This document shows positions 25,209-37,300 of a stretch of 64,000 bases of DNA, one piece after another. The notes beneath the pieces are model-generated. The model made no database searches and was not told the origin of the DNA. It was given only the letters and a program-made list of their open reading frames with translations. Position 1 is the stretch's first letter; every line of letters begins with the position of its first letter. The position numbers were made by a program, and so were the translations under genes. Source of the stretch: Hormiphora californensis (lineage: Eukaryota > Ctenophora > Tentaculata > Cydippida > Pleurobrachiidae); assembly GCA_020137815.1 (NCBI GenBank), contig CM035353.1:5506597-5570596 (forward strand), read 5' to 3'.

Positions 25209-26222
25209 CTAGGGGTGAGACGGCGCGCCCTCCTGCAACGAGTCCCCCCGACCTCTCAGAGTGAGAGATGTGTTAACATATTGAGCCAGAATGTTAGATG
25301 CGATAGGGTGGTTCAGGGTATGAGTCAGGTCATCAGTAGAGTTTGGAATCGCTAGGCCATGTTTTCTCAGGTCGTCAGACATCTTGATTCTGGGGGTTAT
25401 GTACTGAAGACAGGTGAATAGGAGGTGTTCCTCGTCTTCCACAAGAGACAAGCCGATTCCATTACACCAGGAACAAATTCTTTTGTCCCTAGGGATACTC
25501 GAGTAACGACCTCTTTCGATTGCAAGATGGTGGGAGCTAGTAAGAAAACGGTTAAGGGCGGTTCTGTTTCCGTAGTTGGATACGGTATGTAGATACTTGG
25601 CTGGAGAGAAATCCAGTATCACCCGCTTAAAGAAGGAGAGCTTGGATTGCGAGTTTGCTGCCTCGTCTAAACAGGATCGAAAAGCACAGCTGAGGATGTT
25701 GTTCACCTTCCAGGGTCTAAACCAGCCTGATGCAAGAGGAGGGTCGGGAGAGGCGACAGGGTTAGGGGGTGGTGGTGGGACTGCTTTGGGATCTCTAATG
25801 ATTCGAGCGGCGTCCATGTGAGGTAACCGATAGATCTCATCCAGCTGGAGGAGGGGCAGGATCGACTTGAACCAAGGTAGGTGGTACTTCTCTTGTTCAG
25901 TAAGAGCTCGCTTGGCTAGACATGAGCTATCCATAGTTTGGAGCCTCTTGAGAAAGGATAGAGTGTGCCTTATCCTGTCTAGAGCGAGAGGCTGGCGTCC
26001 GGCAAGCTTCCATACAGCCACGTTAGAGGTCCTCCTGTTGACCCCCAGCGCCCACTTCAGGAAACTGATGTGTACCTTCTCAGTGGGATCTGCTGCAATT
26101 CTCTTCAAACTGGTGCGGCTGCTCATGCTAGTACCTAGAATTTTGCAGATGTTGTAAGTGAAAAATATTTTCAGCGCGACACGACCGCGCGCGATTGAAT
26201 TACTGATCGCGCGCAAAATCAA
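25209..26222 (-). mobile_element. LINE-derived C-terminal ORF with zinc-finger-like motif
   Basis: One open frame of 337 codons. The C-terminal part has a CxxC...H...C arrangement (RICSWCNGIGLSL, then EDEEHLLFTC), typical of the zinc knuckle after the RT in many non-LTR retrotransposons. The middle part (VHISFLKWALGVNRRTSNV, AVWKLAGRQPL) resembles the thumb/C-terminal region of the same proteins. The RT core itself is not present upstream, where cgcgcgcg-rich sequence follows. This is probably a 5'-truncated insertion. It remains open despite truncation, which suggests a young copy. Confidence 0.75.
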
Positions 26223-26249
26223 AATTTACGCCGCGCTGTAACGCGCGCC

Positions 26250-27245
26250 ATTTTATGCTTGAAAATCCAGGCCAGCCGCGCCAACCGGGCCAGCGTTAAA
26301 GTGCGTTTCAAACGACTTGACCTGAGATTCCTGGAAATTCAGGATTTCCCCTTTGTAAATACACGCGCAATGCGCCAAATTCCAAGAATTACGGGTCAAG
26401 TCGCTTGAAACGGACTTTAAAATCTGGGTGTTTTGAAACTTGATGAACTTGGGAGGGGCGCGATTATAATCTGGGTGCCTTGCAGCCTGTTTACAGGTGC
26501 GTGCTACCAAAAGAGTATACTTAGACCGACTTTTTTGAAACGGCTATAGCCATGGAACCACATGGCCGATTTGAGTAAACTAAACGGTATCAGTTAGAGA
26601 ATCGATAGCCCTAACCGATAACCCCAAACCAAACCCTAACCAGACCCTAACGGATAGCCCTAACCCGTCGCGCACGCCAAAACTACGAATTGTTAGCAAT
26701 GAAAGGCACCCAGATTTTAACGTTTTCCTTTTGGGAGTGCTGACAAACGGTTTTTTAGGGTTAGGGCTAAAGTAGGGTTAGGGTTAGGGTTGGGGTTTGG
26801 GTTGGGGTTAGGCCTTGACATTCCCTACCAGATAAACTTTGAATCAGCAAAAACGGTTGAGTGGTTTGGCGGTTAGAGCCATTTTAGTGAATCAACTTTT
26901 TTGGCAGCGCGCACCTGTAAACAGGCCTCCAAACACCCAGATCGTAACGGCGCCCCCTTAACCGGGCCGCGAAAACCGGCCAGCGTTAAAATCTGGGTGT
27001 TTTGGGAGTGCTGACAAACGGTTTTTTAGGGTTAGAGCTAAAGTAGGGGTAGGGTTAGGGTTGGGGTTTGGGTTGGGGTTAGGCCTTGACATTCCCTACC
27101 AGATAAACTTTGAGACGGGTTAGGGCTTCGAGAGGGTCGGGTTAGGGTTTTGTTAAGGGTTATCGGTTAGGGCTATCGATTCTCTATCAGATACCGTTTA
27201 CTCAAATCGGCCATGTGGTCAGTCTGGAAAATAAAAGTGTACTAT
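26250..27245. mobile_element. Foldback element with telomere-like repeats
   Basis: Sequence at 26,556-26,620 (catggccgatttgagtaaac, cggtatcag, gaatcgatagccctaacc) is mirrored at 27,158-27,225 (ggttagggctatcgattc, ctatcagataccg, gtttactcaaatcggccatg). Inside, a block of about 95 bp with gttagggttagggttggggt and 'cattccctaccagataaac' occurs twice in direct orientation (about 26,750-26,845 and 27,012-27,112). No coding sequence. Confidence 0.75.
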
Positions 27246-27565
27246 TTTTGCCGGACTGGACGCTATCCGACACGGCTTTTTGAAACTTGAAAAATAATTT
27301 TTGTTGGTGTCAAGTTTGTTTTTTCGGTGGTGTCGGCGACATTATGAACATATTGCAAATAACCGTGTTATAAAATACGCCTCCATCTTCGTTTGAACTA
27401 AATTTGGTAAAAAAGGTTCTTTCCAGCACATTGATAACAATAAAATAACATTTCTGACCGCCATTACATACATAACCAGCATCAGCTCAACAATTCACGA
27501 TTTAAGTATTATTTGAGTTATTCTTTACCATGGTCTCGTCTCTTTCCATAACACATACAGTTTTC

Positions 27566-30500
27566 TTAGATATCATCTTGTTCATTTCTGGATTCCCCGA
27601 TGTCCGCTTCATAAATTTCATACTCGTTTTGCTCTTCACCTTCCATACCATCTTTTTCACAACCAAAGTCCTCTATCTCAAGGTCGGATCTTTCTCCCCT
27701 TCCCTGTATACTCATCCTTTCGTTTCGCTCTTCATTTATGCTTGCCACATTTTTTGATATGCCATTTTCTGCAGATATTGCTTCAAGTTCAACACCGTCG
27801 CCTTTATCTGTTTTTGTGTGTGTAAATCTCGTGGTGTCATCAGTTTCCTTCAAATCTCTTTTTATATCTCTTTGTGTCATCTCGATTTCCTCTCGGACAA
27901 CCAAATCTTTTAGAGCCAGGGTCGTGGTGCACATTTTCGAGAATCCCCTAAACATTTTCTTTGCCATTTGAAGGGGCCTCTCGATCAGGTATTTGAATAT
28001 TGTCGGGTCATAAAGCATGGGATTGATGACCGAATTAATGGGAAGAATCAGGATAGAGAAGTAGGCATACCAGGTGGAGGCATCAACTACCTCCCCGTAG
28101 TGAAGGAGAGAGGTAGTACAGAGCGGAATCCAACAAAAGAAGTCCGTGACAATGATAGCAGAAACTTTTGCCTGGAGCTTTTTATATCCTGGAGGTTTAG
28201 CGTTACCAGCATTCTGGGAGGATTGCTTGCTTTTCATTACAATGATAATATAGCTTGCAGCAATTACGAAAAAGCAGGCAAAGTTAGTGATCACCACTAC
28301 AATGGTGAAGATCCACTGTGGATCACCTCGGGTCACCAGATACTTGAAGATACACACACCGTCATTCCCGTAGAATCCTAGTGTAACGTTATGGATACCT
28401 GCAAAAGGGTGAAATTTATTAGATTACTTTCACCCCCAATAGTTTTCTTATAAAACATGGGCCTCTAAAGACGAAACAATTATATATTCCTATGTCTAAT
28501 CATAAATTAATTACTTTGTGGGTATCTTTGTTTACATTAAATTTGAATTTTATTTACCTCCGTAATCGTTTGAGAACATCCCGGAAACGCGTTGCCTGAT
28601 CGTCTCCCAAGTTGGTTGGATATAAAGCCGAGATCGTGAATTTGATGGATCTTTCTCTATGGATTGGAATGCTGCCAGATGCCTCCTTTTATCTATAGGA
28701 CCGATGAATAAGGGTGATCCATGGTAGTAAATTCCATTTACAAAGTAATTCTCGAACATCTTTACTGTTGGAGCTATAGCCACCGCTGCACTCATGACGA
28801 CTGGTACGGTTCCTAGAATTGCCAGCTTAGAGATACTTTTAAAGGACTTGAGCTGGTGCTTGTAAAGTTGCTGTGCATTTAATTGCCGGATAGCGCTTAG
28901 GATTGTCATGGCGTAAAGGGAGAGTTGTGACCCTATCGTGCTTACTATTCCAAGAGTTCTACAGTGTCCGGAACTCAACCACAGGAAGCGATTCTGGCAG
29001 TAATTTTCAGAATCTCGATAGTGGAAATCGGCGACAGAGATGCCAATAAGATAAACTCCTACACACAGATCGCCAATGCAAACAATAAGCACCGTTAGCT
29101 TGTTAATGAATGTTTCATATTTCTTCTGTAGCCGCAGCTCCCATACAGTCCTACCCAAGGAAACGATATTTAGGCCACATGCCAAACCTCCCATTACATA
29201 GCTGCACCCTCGAAGGAAGTTGTTCGCAAAGATGTTCTTGTTAGACTCTGGGCACCCTGGTTGGCATTCATCCGAGAAGTCTTGGCAGTCGACCACACCA
29301 TCGCAGACAGAGGATTTAGGTAGCCAGACATTCTGGATCGTTGAACATTTGAAACTGTTATCACACTTCTCCTCATCACTGTTGTCCCCACAGTCGTCCT
29401 TCAGGTTGCAGATATCCTGGTAAAAGACACAATTCTTGTTATTACAAGGGAACAGGCGTGTTTCGTAGACTCCGGCCGCTGTTGTTCTCAAGACAGCGAC
29501 GATATCTGGAGGAGTAGTGTCTGCCAGAGATAATATCCGCCTGTTTCGACGGTCGCCTATGTAGTTTTGGCAGGTGTCTCTAGTTACCGGAATGAGCGGG
29601 CATTTGGCGTTCGTACACCGACCATTACATGCTGCATAGACGTAGTTAGCCCCGTACAAGTAAGAGCAGTCTTTATTCGGTGGGATAGGAAGGTTAACCA
29701 GGATGTGTCGGTTGAGCTGGGAAAATACACTTTTAACTATCCCCGCAGTGTGCTCTACTTGGTGGCACGTTCCCAGGATAAGTTCCATAAAGTAACCCTT
29801 GATCCTGCCGGGTATGCAGTGCTCCAACCACATTTGACCTCTTTCCTCGGTCGCTCCATCTTTTATAAAGACATCATTTCTCCTTGCAACAGTACTGCAC
29901 AATTTACTTTCAAAGGAGCATTGGTTGCTGTTAGATTTGTCACAAAGATCCCCCAATTTGATGTAACCTAAATTCTCTCCAGGACATAGCAGAACTTCCT
30001 GGCAAACCAGCCCTTTTCCCTTCTCATCAATCCTGACGGGGGTGAGGGTTTGATTTAAAGTTTCAAAATCTTAAATAAAAATGGGAAGACCCGGGAAGAC
30101 CAAGAATTTTGTTCTTGAGTGAGACGGGGCAGTCTAGCTATCCTACCTTAAAGTATTGTCACTTTCGCGTCCACAACTTAACCACTTATCTTCCATTTCG
30201 TCACTGCCATCAACGCAGTCAACCTCTCCATCCATAACCCACTTGGTGGGTAGGGTAAGGGGCCTGCGATCTGAGTATGGGGTGTGGTATCTCCGTTCAC
30301 ACTTGAATACCTTAGTCATGTGTCCACAATCACTCTCATCACTCTCATCAGTGCCCCGCATAGCAGAGGAATGGCAGTCGGTGTGGCCGTTACACAGCTG
30401 ACCCTTGTGGACCCAACAATCTGTGTTGTTTCCCCTACACTTGTTATTGTAGTCATCATCGCATAACTCCCATTTATCATGATGACAAGCTCCAAAGGTC

Positions 30501-31325
30501 GAGATGGTTAGGGGATAGCCCCGGAGGGTACATCCAACTATGGCAACCCTGGATGTATCGCTGCAATTGGTCTGTTCTAATCCTTTTGGCTCCAAACATA
30601 TCTCTTCAGAGGGGTTTCCATGTCGTATCCAGGGTACACCACATCGCTGCTCTTGCTTGAGTTTCATCGTCATAAACTTATAAACGTATCTGCAGAAAAT
30701 GATTTTATTATTATGGGGCAACATTTTTCCCCGCCCGGGTGAATGCCGAAGGCATTCCTCTTGATGGCTTTTGCAAAAAGGCATCTACGGGGTTTAGTCT
30801 ACTAGGCTATTATACAGACGGTAATTATTTAACTGTTTCCTATAAATGTTTGGGAAATCGACCGGAACCATATCGCTTACTCTGGATAAACTTGACAGGT
30901 ATCAGGGCCTTTTTCATCAACATAGCACCCATTTAGGTCACTTCCATCATAACATAACGGTCCCAAGACAGGATCGCACATCTAGGAATTTTTAGTAGTC
31001 ATGAGTCAATACATATCTAACTATATCTAATGCAAATTTGGGTGGAAATGTGACACCCTATCGTCAATGTGACGACGTGATACGTCACTGTGACGACGTG
31101 ATATGTCACTGTGACGACGTGATCCGTCAGTGTGACGACGTGATTCGTAGGTATCACGTATCACAAGTGCTAGAGAACTGCTTGCGAACTAAAGGGGTCA
31201 CTTCACATACATAAAAGGGAGAGAAAGAGAGAGAGGAAAAAAAGAGGGATCACATCACATAGCATATATCATAAGCGAGAGAGAGTGAAGGAGAGACAGT
31301 GAAACAGAGAGGCCGCAGACTGCAG

Positions 31326-31386
<61 letters not shown>

Positions 31387-34300
31387 AGTTTACCCCGCTT
31401 TACAGAGGATAGTAGGCCCGTTCCAGAGAGGATAGTTTACCCCGGTCCAGAGAGGATAGTTTACCCCGCTTCACAGAGGATAGTTGCCCCGTCCCAGAGA
31501 GGATAGTTTACCCCGGTCCAGAGAGAATAGTTTACCACGCTTCACAGAGGATAGTTGCCCCGTCCCAGAGAGGATAGTCTACCCCATACCCCGTTCTTGA
31601 GAGGATAGTTTACCCTGTTCCAGAGAGGATAGTCCACCCCGCTCCACAGAGGATAGTTGCCCCGTTCCGGAGAGGGTAGTCTACCCTGTTCCTGAGAGGA
31701 TAATTTATCCCGCTCCGGAAAGGATAGTCTACCCCGCTCCAAAGAGGATAGTTTACCCCGTTCCGTTGATCATAATGCTTCACACTGGCCCCTGTCCCAG
31801 ATCACCTATAGTCATATTATATAGATACACACCCGTACGCTGAAAGTGTCGGTTCGTGCTGAAAAGCTGCAAGGATGGACGGGCAAACCATCTACTAACG
31901 GACCAAATGTGGCGGTGGGGATTCCGTTACCGCTGCTCACCGGTGTCAGTGTTAAGACCCCCAAACCCGGCTCTTCTTTCAACAAACCGATGACTATGAA
32001 TATACAGTGATTGGTTTGAAACTCACCCCCAAAACTTACTCATCTTATACGACATGAGTACAAACACCGAAAACCAAGGAAGGTCTGGTCTAAGCAAGAG
32101 AACCTAGACTTGGTACACTGCTACTACCGCAGTAACCCAGGCACATCCGGATCCTGGAAGAGGCTCGAACGCCTATGGGAAGACAAGGACACGCCCCATT
32201 AACAGGTGCCAAACTCTCAAGCCAGTTCAGATCAATAGAGAAATCTGGACGCATGGTAACACCGCAGGGAGATGGCTGATCAGCGAATGCTAGCAGGGCT
32301 AGCAAATTCTGGCCTAAATATACTCCCGGAAGTGGATCTCACGGTGAATGATAACACTGCGGGTCCGAGTACCTCGCCAATGGGGACACCGACACCCCAC
32401 CCCCCACCACCACCCCCAACCAGAGCGCCACGAACGAAATGGACCACTGAAATGAACATTACGCTCGTGTTCATCCACTCGTACTCACAACCGGACAGAA
32501 GAGGAGTATGGACCCGAGTGGAGGAAAGGTGGTCAAAGACAACCTACCCTTCCAAGACTGATGACCAGCTTAGATCCCAACTGAGATCTATAACTCAGTC
32601 GGGACTCCTTTCACCACAGAAGCTGATGGAAATCAGAACCAGCGGCCATAGCCGACCGTGAAGCAACTGAATCGGCACGACAGGCTGTGGTAGAAGACAA
32701 CCCAACCCCCAGAAGCCATCGAAACCCCCACAAATCCAGTGGAAGAGGAAGGGGCCATCACCGAACCCGGACAATCAGGGAGCAGTTCAAGAAACTACTC
32801 GAGGAACCAAGCTCCATCAAAGTCACTGACCTGAGACAGGTCCCCTGGGGGAAACTACGAGTGGCAATTGACCGACTCAGCCCGGTAATCAAGTCTTTTT
32901 GAAACCCCAGACCTTACCACGTTGAACACACTACTGATGGCTGTAGCCCACGTGGTCCGAGAACAAATGGGCATTGAGGCACCTAGTGAAACTACCATAA
33001 CTCCCCCAGAAAGAACAAGCAACCGATGTGGCTGCGACGACTGAAGAAAGTGTCGGCAAACTTCGCTCAGACCTCTCCAGGCTGACCGAAATGAGCAGAG
33101 GAGCCACCCAGAAGTTCAAACTATAGATACTATCTATAGAAGATACCCACTCCTGCCCAAGAAAGGCTACAAGCAAGTAATAGAGGAGGTCAAACAGAGA
33201 TTGCTAGCGAAGGCCGGAAAGATAAGACGATACAGAAGAAGCAGCAGACCTTCGCTGACAATAACCTGTTTCAGAACAACCAGCGCAACTTCTACAGAAA
33301 GTTGGAGAAACGAGGAACAGACCCCAAAACCGACAAATCTACACTAAAAGGCCCGGGGAACGGGGACCTTAACTTCGGGAAAAGACAAGGGGGGAAAAAT
33401 GACGTGGGCCCAACCCTTAAGGGGAGGGGTTTTTGGATGACACCCAAAGAGAATTTTGGGAGGGTCCACGGCAAGAAAAAATTCCAGACCCCCAAAGAAA
33501 GAGTGTATGCCCGTGTAAAGGGGCTCCAAACGGGGTCGCCCCCCGGTTTAGATGGCCTGCATCCCCTTTTTGGATCAAGCACCCACTTGTCTCCATGGAG
33601 GGATGTTTGAGTTTCTTAGTGAAAGCCCTTTTTTACTACGGCCCGGGGTCCCGGGAGGGAACTGAAGGCAGAACTCCCTGCGGGCTAAAAGACCCCAAAA
33701 AAGGAATGGCGACCCGGGGAAACTTCAGCCCCCTAACCGGGCCCCCCCAAACCTCGGAATTTATACACAAAAGGCTGTCAAAAGGGAATATACCTACACC
33801 TGGGACAAAACAGACTTTTCCCCTGAAGAGAAAAAAGGTTCCCCTTTAAGAAGGCAGGGGATGTAAAAAACAGTTAGAAATTGACAAACTTACCTACGTC
33901 ATTGAAAACGTACAAAGTCTTTTTCTGAAATATGTCCTACATCGCAACCAAAAGGCATTTTACTCGTTTCCCCACCCCTTGGACCCTTTGAAGAAATGGA
34001 GATGTCCCAAGATCCCCCCCTCAGATAATCCGACTATTCGTAAATCTTCCCAAAACAGTGGGGTTGTTAATATGTCCAATCTGGCTCAGCCTTGGCCAAA
34101 TACCATCAAGAGGGGGGCCTTTTCCCAGGAACGCCGTCCCCCCCAAATTCACTTTATTATGGGCCCTGACCCCCTTGTCCATGCTCCAAACAAACCCAAA
34201 GGGGAAGAGGCCCCACCATTTTAAAACCCAAAAGGCTCTAAAAAACCGGTATTAGTTTTCAACCCCCCCGCCTATACGGGACGACCTTAAGCTTTATGCC

Positions 34301-37300
34301 AGCTCAAAAGATGCCCCCAAACAGCTCTTGGGCCTTCCCACCGGAAGTTTAGCACGCCCATAAACTTTCCCTTTGGGGTTTTCCCAAAATGCGGAGCCCT
34401 AACTTTGGGGATGGAGTGAAAGGGATGCGGGGGAATAACCCTCCCGATTTGGAGACAAATACCCGAGGGGAAGATGGAGGCTATAATCCCCTCCCTTCCC
34501 TTTGGGGGTTTTACCGCATTCTAAACCCAAAAATGAAGCAAAGGCAAAATAAAAATCACTCAAAGATCCAAAAAACTTTTTGTCCTGGCCCCTCCCAAGG
34601 CAAAAACCCTCTCACTGCAATAAACCACAGGGGCAATACCGTATTTTTTAGGGTTGCCGGAATTTTGGACTGGTCCACTTCCGAAGCCAAATTTGGACAA
34701 ATTTTATGTTACTGGGAAAGATCCTGAAAGGGGTGTCTTTAAAAGAAAAACAGGGGACGTTGCCGGGCCTGAAATTTTCCGCGGGAAAACCGGGGAGGAA
34801 GGGGCCTCCAGCGGATTAGAAAAATTTTTATTGCAAGAAAAACAGGACTCTTTACTTCTTCAAAAATTTCAAAGGGCCCCCAGGATACGGGGCCCCCCAA
34901 ACCCCGGCATGAGACGAGGATATGCAACTGGACCTCCAAAAAGACGCAAAACCCTGGAAAGTTTAAAGGGGGGAAACCTTGTAGAAAAATTGGAAAGCAA
35001 AGTGCTAGGGGGAAAAGTTTCCCTAAAAGCCAACGGGAAAAGGGGGATGCGACCCTAATTCGACCTGGGCCTGGTTAAACAAAAAACCCCAAAGCAATAT
35101 ACCGAACCCATGTATTTGCTGCCCAGGATCAACCCCTTCGCACGAACTGGAAAAAAGCCCAAAAGGAAGGGGAAAGGGAGTGACTGAAAATTTCCGTACT
35201 GAAACCGAACAAAACGGCCGGGGGAAAAACACCCAAAGGGGGGGTTTCACGAACTCTCCAACGGAACTTTAAGCACAGACCGATCGAGTACCCTGCCCCC
35301 CTACCGGGGGGAATGAAAAAGGGACAAAGGTTTCCCTGTGAATAAAAGGGGTTTTGGACCACATGCAAAAAAATGCTTGAGAAGGGAAACTACAGATTCT
35401 CGGGTTTTTCCACATTCAGACGGAAAACCCCCCCACCCCGGGCCCATGTAAACCTATTTGGGCCCTTCTAGACAAAATAAAAAAGGAAAGGGCGCTACTG
35501 TTTCGACGTCGCTGTCCAAAAAGACAGGTCAGTCTCGGACAGGGAAGGGAAAAGGGCCCGAAAAAGTACCAAGAATTTCGGGGGGGGCCCACACAAATTT
35601 GGGAACTTAAAACCCAAAGGTCCCCCCTCGTGAGGGGGCCCCTTGGGGGAGTCGCCCCCACGGGAAAGTCCCCTGACGGGGCCAAAAAACCCCCCCAAAA
35701 TCACCCCTCCCAGCCCCAAAAAGCAGTCCTGTTCAACTGGATAAAACACGCCCCCAAATTTTCTCGACAGTAATATACCTCCTGAGATGTCTCCCCCTGT
35801 AATTGTAATTTTTAAATTTTTTATTTTTAAACCCTTTTTTTTCCCCCCCCTTTCCGGGTTTTGCCACTAGGTTCCCCCCAGATTCAGACTTTTGCTTCTC
35901 CTTTTCCGGGTTTAAATTGAAACCCCTTTTTAGACCCCCGTTCCGATGGGGGGGGCTTCTTTCCCGATAGTTTAGGAGGGTTTTCCCCCCCCCCCCTTTT
36001 TCTCCCTCCCAACTTTTTTCCCTTTTTTTAATTTTTCCTACTTTAACCCTTTTTACAAATTTTTCAACCACCCTTATGTACATTTTTTCTACCTACCTTT
36101 ACTTTCCCCAGGCCCCCCGGGCCCTCAGACCAACAGATCCGGGCTCGGGGATTCAACCCTGTTTCCCCATTTGGGACCTTTCGGGCCCCCTGTGGGAGTG
36201 GTTCGTTTTTGTGGACCGAGAGAGAGAGAGAGAGGGGGGATTTGGGGCCCCCCCACCCCCCAAATTTTTTAAGGGGTAAAAGGGAAAAAAAAAAATTTTA
36301 AAAAAAAAAAAAAAGGTTTCCAAAGGGGGGGGAAAAAAAAAAAAAAAAAAAAAAAAAAATTAAAAAAATAAAAATAAAAAAATCCCCTTTTTGGCCCCCG
36401 GCCGGGGCCACATTTTTCCCCCCCCCCCTTTTTTTTCCTTCCGGGGGCCCGGGGGCCTTTTTGCCGGCCCCTCAGGGGTTCCCAGTGGAACACACTTCCA
36501 TCCTTCCAGGGCCAAAACTTTGGGTGGGACCCCCAACCCCTTTTTCCCCCTTTAACCCCGCTAACCCAAAATTTTTTTTTTGTTTTTACTGGCCCCCCTT
36601 TAAACCCCCTTCTTCCATTTTTTATTAGGGGTTTTTCTCATCGGAGATGGTTCTTTTTTGGGAAAGGGGGTGCTGTCCTCTCTGGAAACGGGGGGCACTT
36701 GTCCTTTTCTGGAAACGGGGTTTAGCTTCCCCCTCGGGGTGGTGGCTGTTTCCCCTCAAAAGGGGGGGGTCAGCTTCTTTCTGGAGGGGGGGGTCAGGGT
36801 GTCCTTAAAATGGGCGGGGGGGCATTGTCCTCTCTTTTGGAACGGGGGGGCTGTCCTCCCCCTGGAAAAGGGGGGGCACCTTTTCTTTTCTGGAGCGGGG
36901 GCGCTGTCTTTCTGAACGGGTTCCCGCTGTCCTTCTAACCCGGGGGCCCGGGTGTCTTCCTCGGGAAAGGGTGGGTGTCCCTTTTCGGGAAAAGGGGTTT
37001 AGCCCGGTTTCTCTGGGGGAAAGGGGTCCCGCTGGCTTTTCCCGGAACGGGGCAGCTGGGTTCCTTTTGGGAAAGGGGTCGGGTGCCCTTTTTCTGGAGG
37101 GGGGGCGGCTGTCTTCTCTGGAAACGGGGTCAGGGGTGGCTTTCTCTGGAACGGGCTGGCTTTTTTCCCCTTTTTTGGCCTGACCCTGTAAACCATCCTT
37201 TCCAAATTTTTTTAAATTTTTATTTTTTTTTTTTTTCGCTTTGTACCCCTTCCCTTTGGCTGTTTTTTTAGGTTGGGCTTGGGCCCAATTTTTTTAAACG

